64,000 bases of DNA. Origin: JAGQWW01 sp041392845 (GTDB lineage: Bacteria; Bacteroidota; Bacteroidia; Chitinophagales; Saprospiraceae). Location: NCBI GenBank assembly GCA_041392845.1, contig JAWKLG010000011.1, forward strand, positions 62,001-126,000, given 5' to 3'. Both the position numbers and the translations under genes were made by a program. Under the pieces are notes generated by a model. The model searched no databases, was not told the origin of the DNA, and worked only from the letters and a program-made list of their open reading frames with translations. Shown here one piece after another: positions 1 through 8,087 of the stretch. Numbering within the stretch: position 1 is the first letter of the stretch; each line of letters opens with the position of its first letter.

Positions 1-18
1 ACGCCAGATTCTAAAATT

Positions 19-264
19 GCCAATGGCTAAAGGCCAATAGCCAATCCTTGGCCGCGCTAACCCTGGAACGACGAAAGGAAAAAAATATACAGAGAATTTC
101 TTATCCGCTTGATTCAAAAATAGCCAACGGCCAACGGCCAACAGCCAACAGCCAATAGCCAATAGCCAATAGCCAATAGCCAACAAAAATATCCTTACCT
201 TCACCCCATCAAAAACCCGCCAGCGGCCAATGGCCAATAGCCAACAGCCAACGGCCAACAGCCA
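19..264. repeat. GCCAAYR heptamer arrays
   Basis: Three tandem arrays of the 7-bp unit GCCAAYR lie at about 19-45, 123-184 and 226-263. Y and R vary from copy to copy. Between the first two, at 48-79, is a reverse-strand copy of a short hairpin-bearing repeat also found near 33461-33497 and 41875-41912. The last array runs to within 6 bases of the methyltransferase start at 269. No gene is seen in 1-268. Confidence 0.9.
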
Positions 265-268
265 CCTC

Positions 269-904
269 ATGTCTTCTATCAAATGGAAACTTGCTCAATA
301 CCTCGAGATACGTTGGTGGCAGCGCTACTTACGCAATAAACCTGTGGAAGAATACCTGACTTGGAAACGAAACTATTGGCATGGCTTCCTTGAAAAAATC
401 AAATTAGAAGTACCTGAAAATGCGACCGTAATCGATGCTGGCTGTGGACCAGCCGGCATCTTCACCATATTAGAAGAACAGCAGGTTACAGCCATTGATC
501 CTTTACTGGACCGTTATGCAGTGGAAATTCCACATTTTGATAAAAATTTATATCCAAACGTACAATTCCACACTGCAGGACTCGAAGACTGGACATCAAA
601 GGAACAATTTGACTACATCTTCTGCATCAATGCCATCAACCATGTAAACGACATAAAAGCAGCAGCAAAAAATCTTAAGCAATTACTCAAACCAGGTGGC
701 AACCTCATCCTCTCCATAGACACCCACAACTACAGTTTCCTAAAATGGATCTTTAAATTAATCCCAGGCGATGCACTGCATCCTCATCAGATGGATTTGG
801 AGGAGTATGTTTCACTTTTGAATGAAGTAGGATTCAAAGTTAATGAGCGGATCTGTTTGGATAAAGGGGTGGTTTTTGGGTATTGGGTGGTGGTGGGAGG
901 ATAA
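269..904 (+). CDS. class I SAM-dependent methyltransferase
   Basis: Predicted SAM-dependent methyltransferase of the class I Rossmann fold, 211 residues from the chosen start. Motif I is visible as VIDAGCGPAGIF about 55 residues in. It is followed by an acidic residue at strand beta-2 (AIDPL) and a motif-IV-like segment (FDYIFCINAINHV), with LLKPGGNLILSID as the usual post-motif strand. The substrate cannot be told from sequence. An in-frame ATG at 230 lies inside a GCCAATG heptamer, and the 13 residues it would add are pure repeat translation (NSQQPTANSH), so the ATG at 269 (MSSIKWKL) is preferred. It stands alone, with the next gene convergent. Confidence 0.8.
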   Translation: MSSIKWKLAQYLEIRWWQRYLRNKPVEEYLTWKRNYWHGFLEKIKLEVPENATVIDAGCGPAGIFTILEEQQVTAIDPLLDRYAVEIPHFDKNLYPNVQFHTAGLEDWTSKEQFDYIFCINAINHVNDIKAAAKNLKQLLKPGGNLILSIDTHNYSFLKWIFKLIPGDALHPHQMDLEEYVSLLNEVGFKVNERICLDKGVVFGYWVVVGG

Positions 905-946
905 GAAACTTTAAAAGCTTAGAAAGTATTTAAAAATTAAGCCACT

Positions 947-1465
947 TCAGTTTGTTTTTAAAACTGCCCGAATCAGTTCTAAAACCTTTCCATTTATCAA
1001 TTGGTCGAAATCTTTTTTGGGTAAATTAATAACTTGTTTATCGTTTGAATTTGGACCTTTCAAGGTTACTTTGTCCAAATCAGGGCAAATGATTAGCGTT
1101 GCAAGTGGAGTTTTTCCTTCTGTTATAGATGAATTGAATATTTTTAAATGAAATTCAAAAATTATATTCGGTGGTAAAATCTTTACTGGTGGTTTGGCTT
1201 TAGCATTTTTAACAACTCCTTTGATACTCTTCGAAAAGCTTTCCATCAAAAAAGCACGAAAAGGAAGCTTAAAACCCTCAAATTGTTCGTTGGTAAATTC
1301 TATAATATCGTTTAAATAGCTTTCCTGAAAACTTCTACAAAGTCTTTCTTTAAAGTCCAATTCATTAAGGATTTCTTGGTTATTTTTTAGAATAGCTGCT
1401 TCAGTCCTACTCTTAAAATCAATGAGCATAGATTTTAGCTCATTTTGAAACGAATCATTTTTCAT
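947..1465 (-). CDS. hypothetical protein, 172 aa
   Basis: Unrecognised soluble protein rich in Lys, Asn, Phe and Ile, with no signal peptide or membrane helix. The N-terminal half (to about residue 75) is predicted helical and charged. The C-terminal half contains short beta-like stretches (NIIFEFHLKIF, TLIICPDL, KVTLKG) and ends at LIRAVLKTN. The start at 1465 (MKNDSFQNELKS) is chosen over an upstream ATG at 1495, which adds only ten AT-rich residues. It is divergent from the helicase gene at 1678 and converges on the methyltransferase. Its AT-rich composition matches the adjacent restriction-like locus, so it may belong to that island; this is inference from position only. Confidence 0.6.
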   Translation of the reverse strand: MKNDSFQNELKSMLIDFKSRTEAAILKNNQEILNELDFKERLCRSFQESYLNDIIEFTNEQFEGFKLPFRAFLMESFSKSIKGVVKNAKAKPPVKILPPNIIFEFHLKIFNSSITEGKTPLATLIICPDLDKVTLKGPNSNDKQVINLPKKDFDQLINGKVLELIRAVLKTN

Positions 1466-1677
1466 AGTTAAAAATTTGAAATTAAAAATATTCAAAATCT
1501 ATTCCTTTTTTGAAACATTCTTTTAGGTTTTGGGATCAAGACTTTTATTTTTACTTCTCTTTAATCCGCGATTCATGAAAACGATTAAACTGGTTTTAGA
1601 GAAACCAATTCTTTTTTAAATCTACGCCTGCTATCCAAAAAAATATTGTAAGGTTAAATCAGCTTCAAAACCTAAGA

Positions 1678-4257
1678 ATGAGTCAACTAACTGTATATCA
1701 CGCTAAATACTTTTCCTATGAACTAACAAGACAGTTACCAGCAAATGATGTTGGAAAGTTGACGGCTTCATTACAAGATGCTCAAGTTGATTTGAATCCC
1801 CATCAGGTAGAAGCAGCATTATTTGCATTTAAATCTCCTTTGTCAAAAGGAGCAGTTTTAGCTGACGAAGTAGGATTGGGAAAAACAATTGAAGCAGGTA
1901 TTATACTATCTCAGCAATGGGCAGAAAGGAAAAGAAAGCTTTTAATTATTGGCCCTTCCAACCTTAGAAAACAATGGAATAGAGAATTGGCAGATAAATT
2001 TTATCTGCCTTCGATAATCTTAGAAGCAAAGTCTTTCAATGCCCATATTAAAGAAGGAAATTTAAACCCGTTTAATCAGGAGGATTTAATTGTAATTTGC
2101 TCTTTTCACTTCGCTAAGAACAAAGCCCCCTATCTAAAGCACATAAATTGGGACCTGGTAATCATCGATGAAGCCCATCGCTTGCGAAATGTGTATAAAC
2201 CTTCCAATAAAATAGGCAATGCTATAAAAGATGCACTAGATCATTGTAAAAAGGTGCTACTTACTGCTACTCCTCTTCAAAATTCAGTGCTAGAATTGTA
2301 TGGTCTGGTAAGTCTAATTGACCCTTATATATTTGGGGATTTAAAAAGCTTTAAAAGCCAATTTAGCCGGAATATTGATGAGGAAAATTATGAAGATCTC
2401 AGAAATCGACTCCAGCCTATTTGTAAAAGAACTCTAAGAAGGCAGGTCCTTGAATATATCAAATACACGGAGCGAAAACCAATGGTTCAAGAGTATTTTC
2501 CCGGTGAGGATGAAAATACCCTGTACAATTGGGTTTCTGAATATTTACAACGTCCAAAGTTATATGCATTACCCTTTAGCCAACGGCAACTAATCACCTT
2601 GATTTTAAGAAAATTACTTGCATCGTCCACCTATGCTATTTATGGTACACTGGATTCTTTGGTCAAACGATTAGAGAAAATTATCTTGGAAAATACCGTA
2701 GAGGAGGATGAAAACACTCTTTCATTTGACTTTGAAACCTATGAGGAAATCCAGGATGAATGGGAAAACGAAGAAGAAGATAGTGAAGATGAGACAGAAA
2801 TCTTAAAGGAACCAATAATTTATACAGATGAAGATATTGAGGCTATCAAACTTGAATTAGATGATTTAAAGAAATATAGAAAACTCGCTGGGAATATCCA
2901 GAAAAATTCAAAAGCTGAGCAGTTGTTTACTGCTCTTGATAGAGGTTTTGATGCCCTGGAAAAATTAGGCGCTAATAAAAAGGCACTAATTTTTACAGAA
3001 TCCAGGCGCACTCAGGATTTCATTTATGAGATGTTGGAAAAGAGAGGATATGAAGGGAAAGTAGTCAAGTTTAATGGAAGCAATACAGATCAAAAATCCA
3101 AGGAAATATTTGCTGCATACCTTAAAAAGCATAAAGGTACAGATATCCTGACCGGCTCCAATACTTCTGATAAACGGGCAGCGATTGTAGATTACTTTAA
3201 AGAGGAGGCAACCATCATGGTGGCAACAGAAGCAGCTGCAGAAGGTATCAATCTGCAATTTTGTTCTTTGGTCATAAACTTTGATTTGCCATGGAATCCT
3301 CAACGTATTGAACAACGCATTGGAAGGTGTCATCGATATGGGCAAAAATATGATGTGGTGGTCATCAATTTTTTAAATAAAGCCAATGCTGCAGACCAAA
3401 GAGTTTATGAATTATTAGACCAGAAATTCCGGCTTTTTGATGGTGTTTTTGGTGCTTCAGATGAGGTATTAGGGAGTATTGGCAATGGTGTAGATTTTGA
3501 AAAACGAATTGCCAATATTTACCAACAATGCCGTACCACTGAAGAAATTCAGCGAGCTTTTGATGAATTGCAACAAGAACTTAAGCCGGACATCACTGAA
3601 AAAGTTCAAAAAACCAGAAAAGTATTACTTGAAAACTTTGATGAAGAGGTAAGGGAAAAATTGAGATCCAATCTCCTGGAAAGTACGAATTATCTTAATT
3701 TATTTGAGGAGCGTTTATGGAACGTTACCAAGTTTTATTTAAAAGATTCAGCCATTTTTGACGATAAAAATTTCTCTTTTTCATTACTTCAAAATCCCTT
3801 TCCTGAAATCGATATACACAATGGCCCATACATGGTCCTAAAGCCCAAAGAAGGTCAGCGTAAATCAGATATTGATGTACCTGATGATACCAATATCTAC
3901 CGGGTGGGACACCGCCTGGCGAAAGCAATAATAGACAATTGTAAAACGCTCAACACTTTACCGCGGGAATTGATTTTTGATTATACCAATACGCCTACAA
4001 AAGTGACTACCCTCGAACAATATGTCGGTCAATCTGGCTGGATGATGGTAAGTCACCTTGAGATAGATTCTTTTGAATTTGAGGATTATCTTATCGTTTC
4101 ATGCTTCACTGATGAAGGGGAAATCATTGAAAATAAGACCGCACAACGCATATTTTTCCATTTTTGCAGAAGAGGGACCAAATATTTATATTTCCGACAG
4201 CGAAAAAAGCATCTTAAAGGAAATTTTGTTTGGCGAAACTCAACTAGTAGTTTCTGA
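1678..4257 (+). CDS. SNF2-family DEAH helicase, frameshifted near its C-terminus
   Basis: Superfamily 2 helicase/translocase of the SNF2/RapA type. Walker A (DEVGLGKT) is at residues 63-70, the DEAH box (IIDEAHRLR) at about 162-170, motif III (LLTATPLQN) near 195, and the C-terminal helicase lobe has AAEGINLQ and motif VI (QRIGRCHRYGQ) near 545-555. An acidic insert (residues about 340-380) separates the lobes. The reading frame ends prematurely at SNSTSSF-like residues unlike the family. The expected charged helical tail continues in the next frame to 4603, implying one extra base in the T-runs at 4153-4165. The protein would be about 975 aa if repaired. It is the first gene of a putative operon with the AlbA_2 gene and type III mod/res. 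Confidence 0.85.
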   Translation: MSQLTVYHAKYFSYELTRQLPANDVGKLTASLQDAQVDLNPHQVEAALFAFKSPLSKGAVLADEVGLGKTIEAGIILSQQWAERKRKLLIIGPSNLRKQWNRELADKFYLPSIILEAKSFNAHIKEGNLNPFNQEDLIVICSFHFAKNKAPYLKHINWDLVIIDEAHRLRNVYKPSNKIGNAIKDALDHCKKVLLTATPLQNSVLELYGLVSLIDPYIFGDLKSFKSQFSRNIDEENYEDLRNRLQPICKRTLRRQVLEYIKYTERKPMVQEYFPGEDENTLYNWVSEYLQRPKLYALPFSQRQLITLILRKLLASSTYAIYGTLDSLVKRLEKIILENTVEEDENTLSFDFETYEEIQDEWENEEEDSEDETEILKEPIIYTDEDIEAIKLELDDLKKYRKLAGNIQKNSKAEQLFTALDRGFDALEKLGANKKALIFTESRRTQDFIYEMLEKRGYEGKVVKFNGSNTDQKSKEIFAAYLKKHKGTDILTGSNTSDKRAAIVDYFKEEATIMVATEAAAEGINLQFCSLVINFDLPWNPQRIEQRIGRCHRYGQKYDVVVINFLNKANAADQRVYELLDQKFRLFDGVFGASDEVLGSIGNGVDFEKRIANIYQQCRTTEEIQRAFDELQQELKPDITEKVQKTRKVLLENFDEEVREKLRSNLLESTNYLNLFEERLWNVTKFYLKDSAIFDDKNFSFSLLQNPFPEIDIHNGPYMVLKPKEGQRKSDIDVPDDTNIYRVGHRLAKAIIDNCKTLNTLPRELIFDYTNTPTKVTTLEQYVGQSGWMMVSHLEIDSFEFEDYLIVSCFTDEGEIIENKTAQRIFFHFCRRGTKYLYFRQRKKHLKGNFVWRNSTSSF

Positions 4258-4603
4258 AAACGCTAACCGGAATAAAGACTTTTTTGATGTAGAAATGGAC
4301 AAGCTAGATCAATGGGCTGATGATATGAAGCTTAGTTTGGATAAAGAAATAAAGGACTTAGATGCCGAAATCAAACTGAAAAAATCTGAAGCAAAAAGGA
4401 TGCTGCAACTAGAAGCTAAAGTGAAAGCTCAAAGGCAGATTAAGGAATTGGAAAAAAAGAGAAGTGAAAAAAGAAGGCACCTATTTGAAGCGCAAGATCT
4501 CATTGACGAACGTAAAGAAAAGCTATTGGATGAAATAGAAGAGCGATTGAAGCAGGATGTACATTCAAATGAATTGTTTACCATAAAATGGAAAATGATA
4601 TAA
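4160..4603 (+). pseudogene. C-terminal fragment of the SNF2-family helicase
   Basis: This frame carries the missing tail of the upstream helicase: IFAEEGPNIYIS, then an asparagine-rich turn, then FFDVEMDKLDQWADDMKLSL and a long charged coiled coil ending in ELFTIKWKMI. This coiled-coil tail is, from memory, characteristic of the large SNF2-like helicases found beside methylases. Removing one T from a short T-run (4153-4157 or 4161-4165) joins the two frames smoothly as RIFSIFAEEGP. It is therefore not an independent gene. The cause could be a sequencing error, a real disabling mutation or slippage. Its stop directly abuts the next start (TAA then ATG at 4604). Confidence 0.75.
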
Positions 4604-6274
4604 ATGGATAATCAAGAACTGATCACCTTAGTAGATGAACTCCGCGACTTACCCAAAGAAACAGAATGGGCTGAGTTTAAATTGAGCACTATCAAGCCAC
4701 AAGAAAGATTAGGTGAGTATATTTCTGGACTATCCAATGCAGCTTGCGTAAATAATCAAGCTTTCGGTTATTTGATTTTGGGAGTAGATGACATGGACCA
4801 TTCTATTAAGGGAACAAGCTATAATTTCAAAAAGCGTAAACAAGGCAATGAGGAATTAGAGTTTTGGATAAGACGCTATCTCTCTCCTTCGATTCGCTTT
4901 GAATATTTTGAGTGTGATTATGATGGTACACTTAAAATTGAGATCTTTAGAATCCCTGCTGCGGTAGGTGAACCTACTAATTTTCAAGGAAAAGCAAGTA
5001 TTCGGCTAGGCACTTCATTAACCCTACTAAGGGATTATCCGCTTTACGCGAAAAAAATATACAACTCTCAAGAAGATTGGTCTGCAAAAATTATTGAACG
5101 GGCTTCTATTGATGACTTAGATCCAAAAGCTATTCAATTAGCGAGGGAAAAATTTAAAGAAAAACAAGCAGGGAAGCCTTTTTATACTGAAATTGACGAT
5201 TGGTCAAATGCCATATTCTTGGACCGGGCAAAGATTACCATAAATGGTAAAATAACCAATACTGCCATTATTCTCTTAGGTAAACCGGAATCAACCCATT
5301 TCATTTCTCCAAGTGTTGCTGAAATAACATGGAAATTAGATACTGACCAAAAGGCATATGAACATTTTGGCACTCCCTTATTCCTTTCCATTAATGACGT
5401 ATTAAAACAAATACGCATTGTGAGACATAAATTTTTCCCAAGCAATCAGCTCATCGCCACAGAGGTTCTAAATTACGATGTGGAAGTAATTCTAGAAGCA
5501 CTTAACAACTGTATTGCCCATCAAGACTATAGCTTCCATTCTCGTATTCTATTGACTGAAAAAGCCAATAAACTTATATTTGAAAATGCCGGCTCCTTTT
5601 TTGAAGGCAAGGCAGACGATTATTTATTAGGTGAAAAAACCCCTGAAAAATACCGCAATAAGTTTTTAGCGGAAGCCATGTTTAACCTCAATATGATTGA
5701 TAGTATGGGGTATGGCATTCATAAAATGACCAAAAGTCAATATCAGCGCTATTTCCCTTTGCCGGATTATACCAAGTCTAGACGAGACCAAGTGGTATTG
5801 GAAATTTATGGGAATGCAATAGATGAAAACTTCTCAAAGCTGCTAATTGAACACAATGCTGAAATTAATCTTACTGAAGTAATCCTTTTGGATAAAGTTC
5901 AAAAGTCATTACCCATTACAGATGATGCAGCGAAGCTTTTGAAGAAAAAAGGATTCATCGAAGGAAGAAAACCCAATTACTTTATCTCTGCTCAAATTGC
6001 AGAAGCTACCAATCAAAAAGCAGAATATATTAAGAATCGAGGTTTTAAAGACGACCACTACAAAAAGTTGGTTCTCGATTTTATTGCTCAATACAAAGTT
6101 GCGAGTAAAGAAGATATTGATAAACTACTCTATGATATTTTGCCGGATGTTTTATCTGAACAAAAGAAAAAGAATAAAATTAGAAATCTATTGTATGCGA
6201 TGAGCTCAAAGGATGAAACAATTAAAAATGAAGGAAGTAGAACAAAACCACAATGGACTTTAGTAAAGAATTAG
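4604..6274 (+). CDS. AlbA_2 (Schlafen-type) DNA-binding and RecG-like ATPase domain protein
   Basis: 556-residue intact protein. Residues about 15-130 match the AlbA_2/Schlafen nucleic-acid-binding fold (ETEWAEFKLS, then ISGLSNAA and FGYLILGVDD). Residues about 295-370 resemble the RecG-like HATPase_c_4 module, with an N-box-like ALNNCIAHQDY, then LIFENAGSF and MIDSMGYGIHKM. The C-terminus (about 400-556) is likely winged-helix DNA-binding. Such proteins are usually annotated as transcriptional regulators or DNA-binding ATPases and recur in restriction and phage-defence neighbourhoods. It starts on the base after the helicase tail stop, which indicates translational coupling. It is the only undamaged member of the four-gene locus. 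A role as regulator or nucleic-acid sensor is inference. Confidence 0.75.
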   Translation: MDNQELITLVDELRDLPKETEWAEFKLSTIKPQERLGEYISGLSNAACVNNQAFGYLILGVDDMDHSIKGTSYNFKKRKQGNEELEFWIRRYLSPSIRFEYFECDYDGTLKIEIFRIPAAVGEPTNFQGKASIRLGTSLTLLRDYPLYAKKIYNSQEDWSAKIIERASIDDLDPKAIQLAREKFKEKQAGKPFYTEIDDWSNAIFLDRAKITINGKITNTAIILLGKPESTHFISPSVAEITWKLDTDQKAYEHFGTPLFLSINDVLKQIRIVRHKFFPSNQLIATEVLNYDVEVILEALNNCIAHQDYSFHSRILLTEKANKLIFENAGSFFEGKADDYLLGEKTPEKYRNKFLAEAMFNLNMIDSMGYGIHKMTKSQYQRYFPLPDYTKSRRDQVVLEIYGNAIDENFSKLLIEHNAEINLTEVILLDKVQKSLPITDDAAKLLKKKGFIEGRKPNYFISAQIAEATNQKAEYIKNRGFKDDHYKKLVLDFIAQYKVASKEDIDKLLYDILPDVLSEQKKKNKIRNLLYAMSSKDETIKNEGSRTKPQWTLVKN

Positions 6275-6338
6275 ATAAGCTTAGTAAAGAACTTAGTAAA
6301 GAATCAACAACAAAATATTGATAAACAACAACTTACAC

Positions 6339-6386
6339 TTGTCTAAAATGAATTTCGTCGAAAACCATTAGAAAAACTTTAGACAA
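6339..6386. promoter_or_regulatory. 9-bp inverted repeat upstream of mod
   Basis: Perfect arms TTGTCTAAA (6339-6347) and TTTAGACAA (6378-6386) with a 30-nt spacer lie 14 bases before the mod start, in the only real gap of the locus. Just upstream, a 12-base unit CTTAGTAAAGAA occurs two to three times (about 6261-6303). It could be an operator or a weak hairpin; no T-tract follows. Confidence 0.35.
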
Positions 6387-6399
6387 AAAAGACATAAAT

Positions 6400-8082
6400 A
6401 TGAGCAAAAAACAACTCCAAAAACTTGAACTTACCTGGATAGGAAAAGGTGAAGAACCCAAGCTCGAACCACGTATACTCATAGAAAACCCGGAGTACAG
6501 CTATGGCGACCCCAATAGCCCGAATATGCTCATCCACGGAGACAACCTCCTCGCCCTAAAGGCCCTGGAACAAGACTATGCCGGAAAAGTAAAGTGCATT
6601 TATATTGACCCACCCTACAATACAGGAAACGCCTTCGAACATTATGATGATGGAGTAGAACATTCGCTTTGGTTGAATTTGATGAAGCCAAGATTGGATA
6701 TTTTGAGAAATCTTTTGAGTAATGATGGCTCAATATGGATAAGTATTGATGCAGATGAAAGCCACTATCTAAAAGTACTTTGTGATATGGTTTTTGGGCG
6801 ACAAAATTTTATTGATGAAGTAATATGTAAGCAAAAACGCATATTCACCTATCAATCTTAAAAAAACACTTTCAAGAAGCCACGATACCATTTTGGTGTA
6901 TGCGAAAAACTCTATTGGATTTGAACTAAACAAACTTCCAAGAAGCGAAAGAAGCTAATAAAAGATATAAAAACCCTGACAATGACCCAAGAGGTGTTTG
7001 GAAATCAAGTGATTTATCTGTTGGAAATCCCCGCAATTGAGAAGAATATATATGAGATAATAACACCTTCTGGCAGAAAGACTTTACCCCCAAAAGAAAG
7101 GTTATTCTTGGAGATTGTCAGAAGAGAGACTTAAATTTATTGCTGACAATAGAATTTGGGTTTGGTCCAGATGGCAAAAGTGTTCCTTCATAAAAGATTT
7201 TTATCAGAAGTTAAAGATGGTGTTACTCCAATGACTTTATGGATCTTATCAAGAAGTTGGGCATAATCAAGACGCAAAAAAAGAAGCCAAAGCATTTAAC
7301 TCAAATAGCATTTTTGATACTCCTAAACCTGAGAAATTAATGGAACAGTATTATGTTAGCCTCCAACGAAGGCGACCTCGTCCTCGATTCTTTCTGGTTC
7401 AGGCACAGCAGCCGCAGTAGCAATGATGGGCGGTACACGTTGGATAGGTGTTGAATTGGGCGAACACGCCAAAACGCATTGTTATCCAAGATTAAAAAAA
7501 GCCGTAGTAGATGGCGAGCAAGGCGGCATCAGCAAAACCGTAAACTGGCAAGGCAGTGGCGGTTTTAAATTCTATGCCTTGCACCCAGTTTATTAAAGCA
7601 AGATAAGTATGGTAATTGGGTAATCAACCAGGAGTACAATGCCGATATGTTGGCAGCCGCAATGGCCAAACAAGAAGGCTTTAAGTACCCAGCCATGAAA
7701 GCGTCTACTGGAAACAAGGGCAAAGTAGTGAGCAAGTTTTATTTTTACGACGACCCAATTTCTAACAGTCGAGGCATTGGATAGCATTAAAGACGAGAAA
7801 TGCAACCGGAGAGACCTTGCAGCATTTGTTGTAAAAGTTTCCAGGCACCTTGCAAAGGAAAATATTCTAACATCACCATCAAAAAAATACCTAATGTTAT
7901 TGGGCAGATGTGAGTTCGGTAAAGAGGATTATAGTTTAAACATCATCAACCTTCCTAACGAAAAAAGATCCGAAGAGGAAAATGATGGCCCTGATTTTGA
8001 AGGTACAACAATAAGTGTGCAGGAAATGGCTGAAAATAATAATAAAAAGGGAAGCAAAAATAATCCTACCCTTTTTGACTAG
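6400..8082 (+). pseudogene. type III restriction-modification DNA methyltransferase (Mod), multiply frameshifted
   Basis: Beta-class N6-adenine methyltransferase of a type III system. The intact first piece (6400-6861) has NMLIHGDNLLALKAL and the catalytic motif IV DPPYNTG. The protein then continues in changing frames: SRSHDTILVYAKN, NDPRGVWKSSDLS, IYEIITPSGR, the SAM-binding motif DSFSGSGTAAA near 7400, RWIGVELGEH, YGNWVINQEYNADML, and the terminal LLGRCEFGKEDYSLNI with stop at 8080-8082. I count about ten frame changes between 6830 and 7790 (for example near 6830, 6950, 7040, 7105, 7150, 7190, 7250, 7410, 7590 and 7770), yet the family residues remain recognisable. As written it cannot make an active enzyme. 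Recent decay and uncorrected sequence error are both possible. Confidence 0.8.
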
Positions 8083-8087
8083 CAACC

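Noticed and set aside
123..263. CRISPR array
   Set aside because: Units are 7 bases in direct tandem with no unique spacers and no cas genes nearby.
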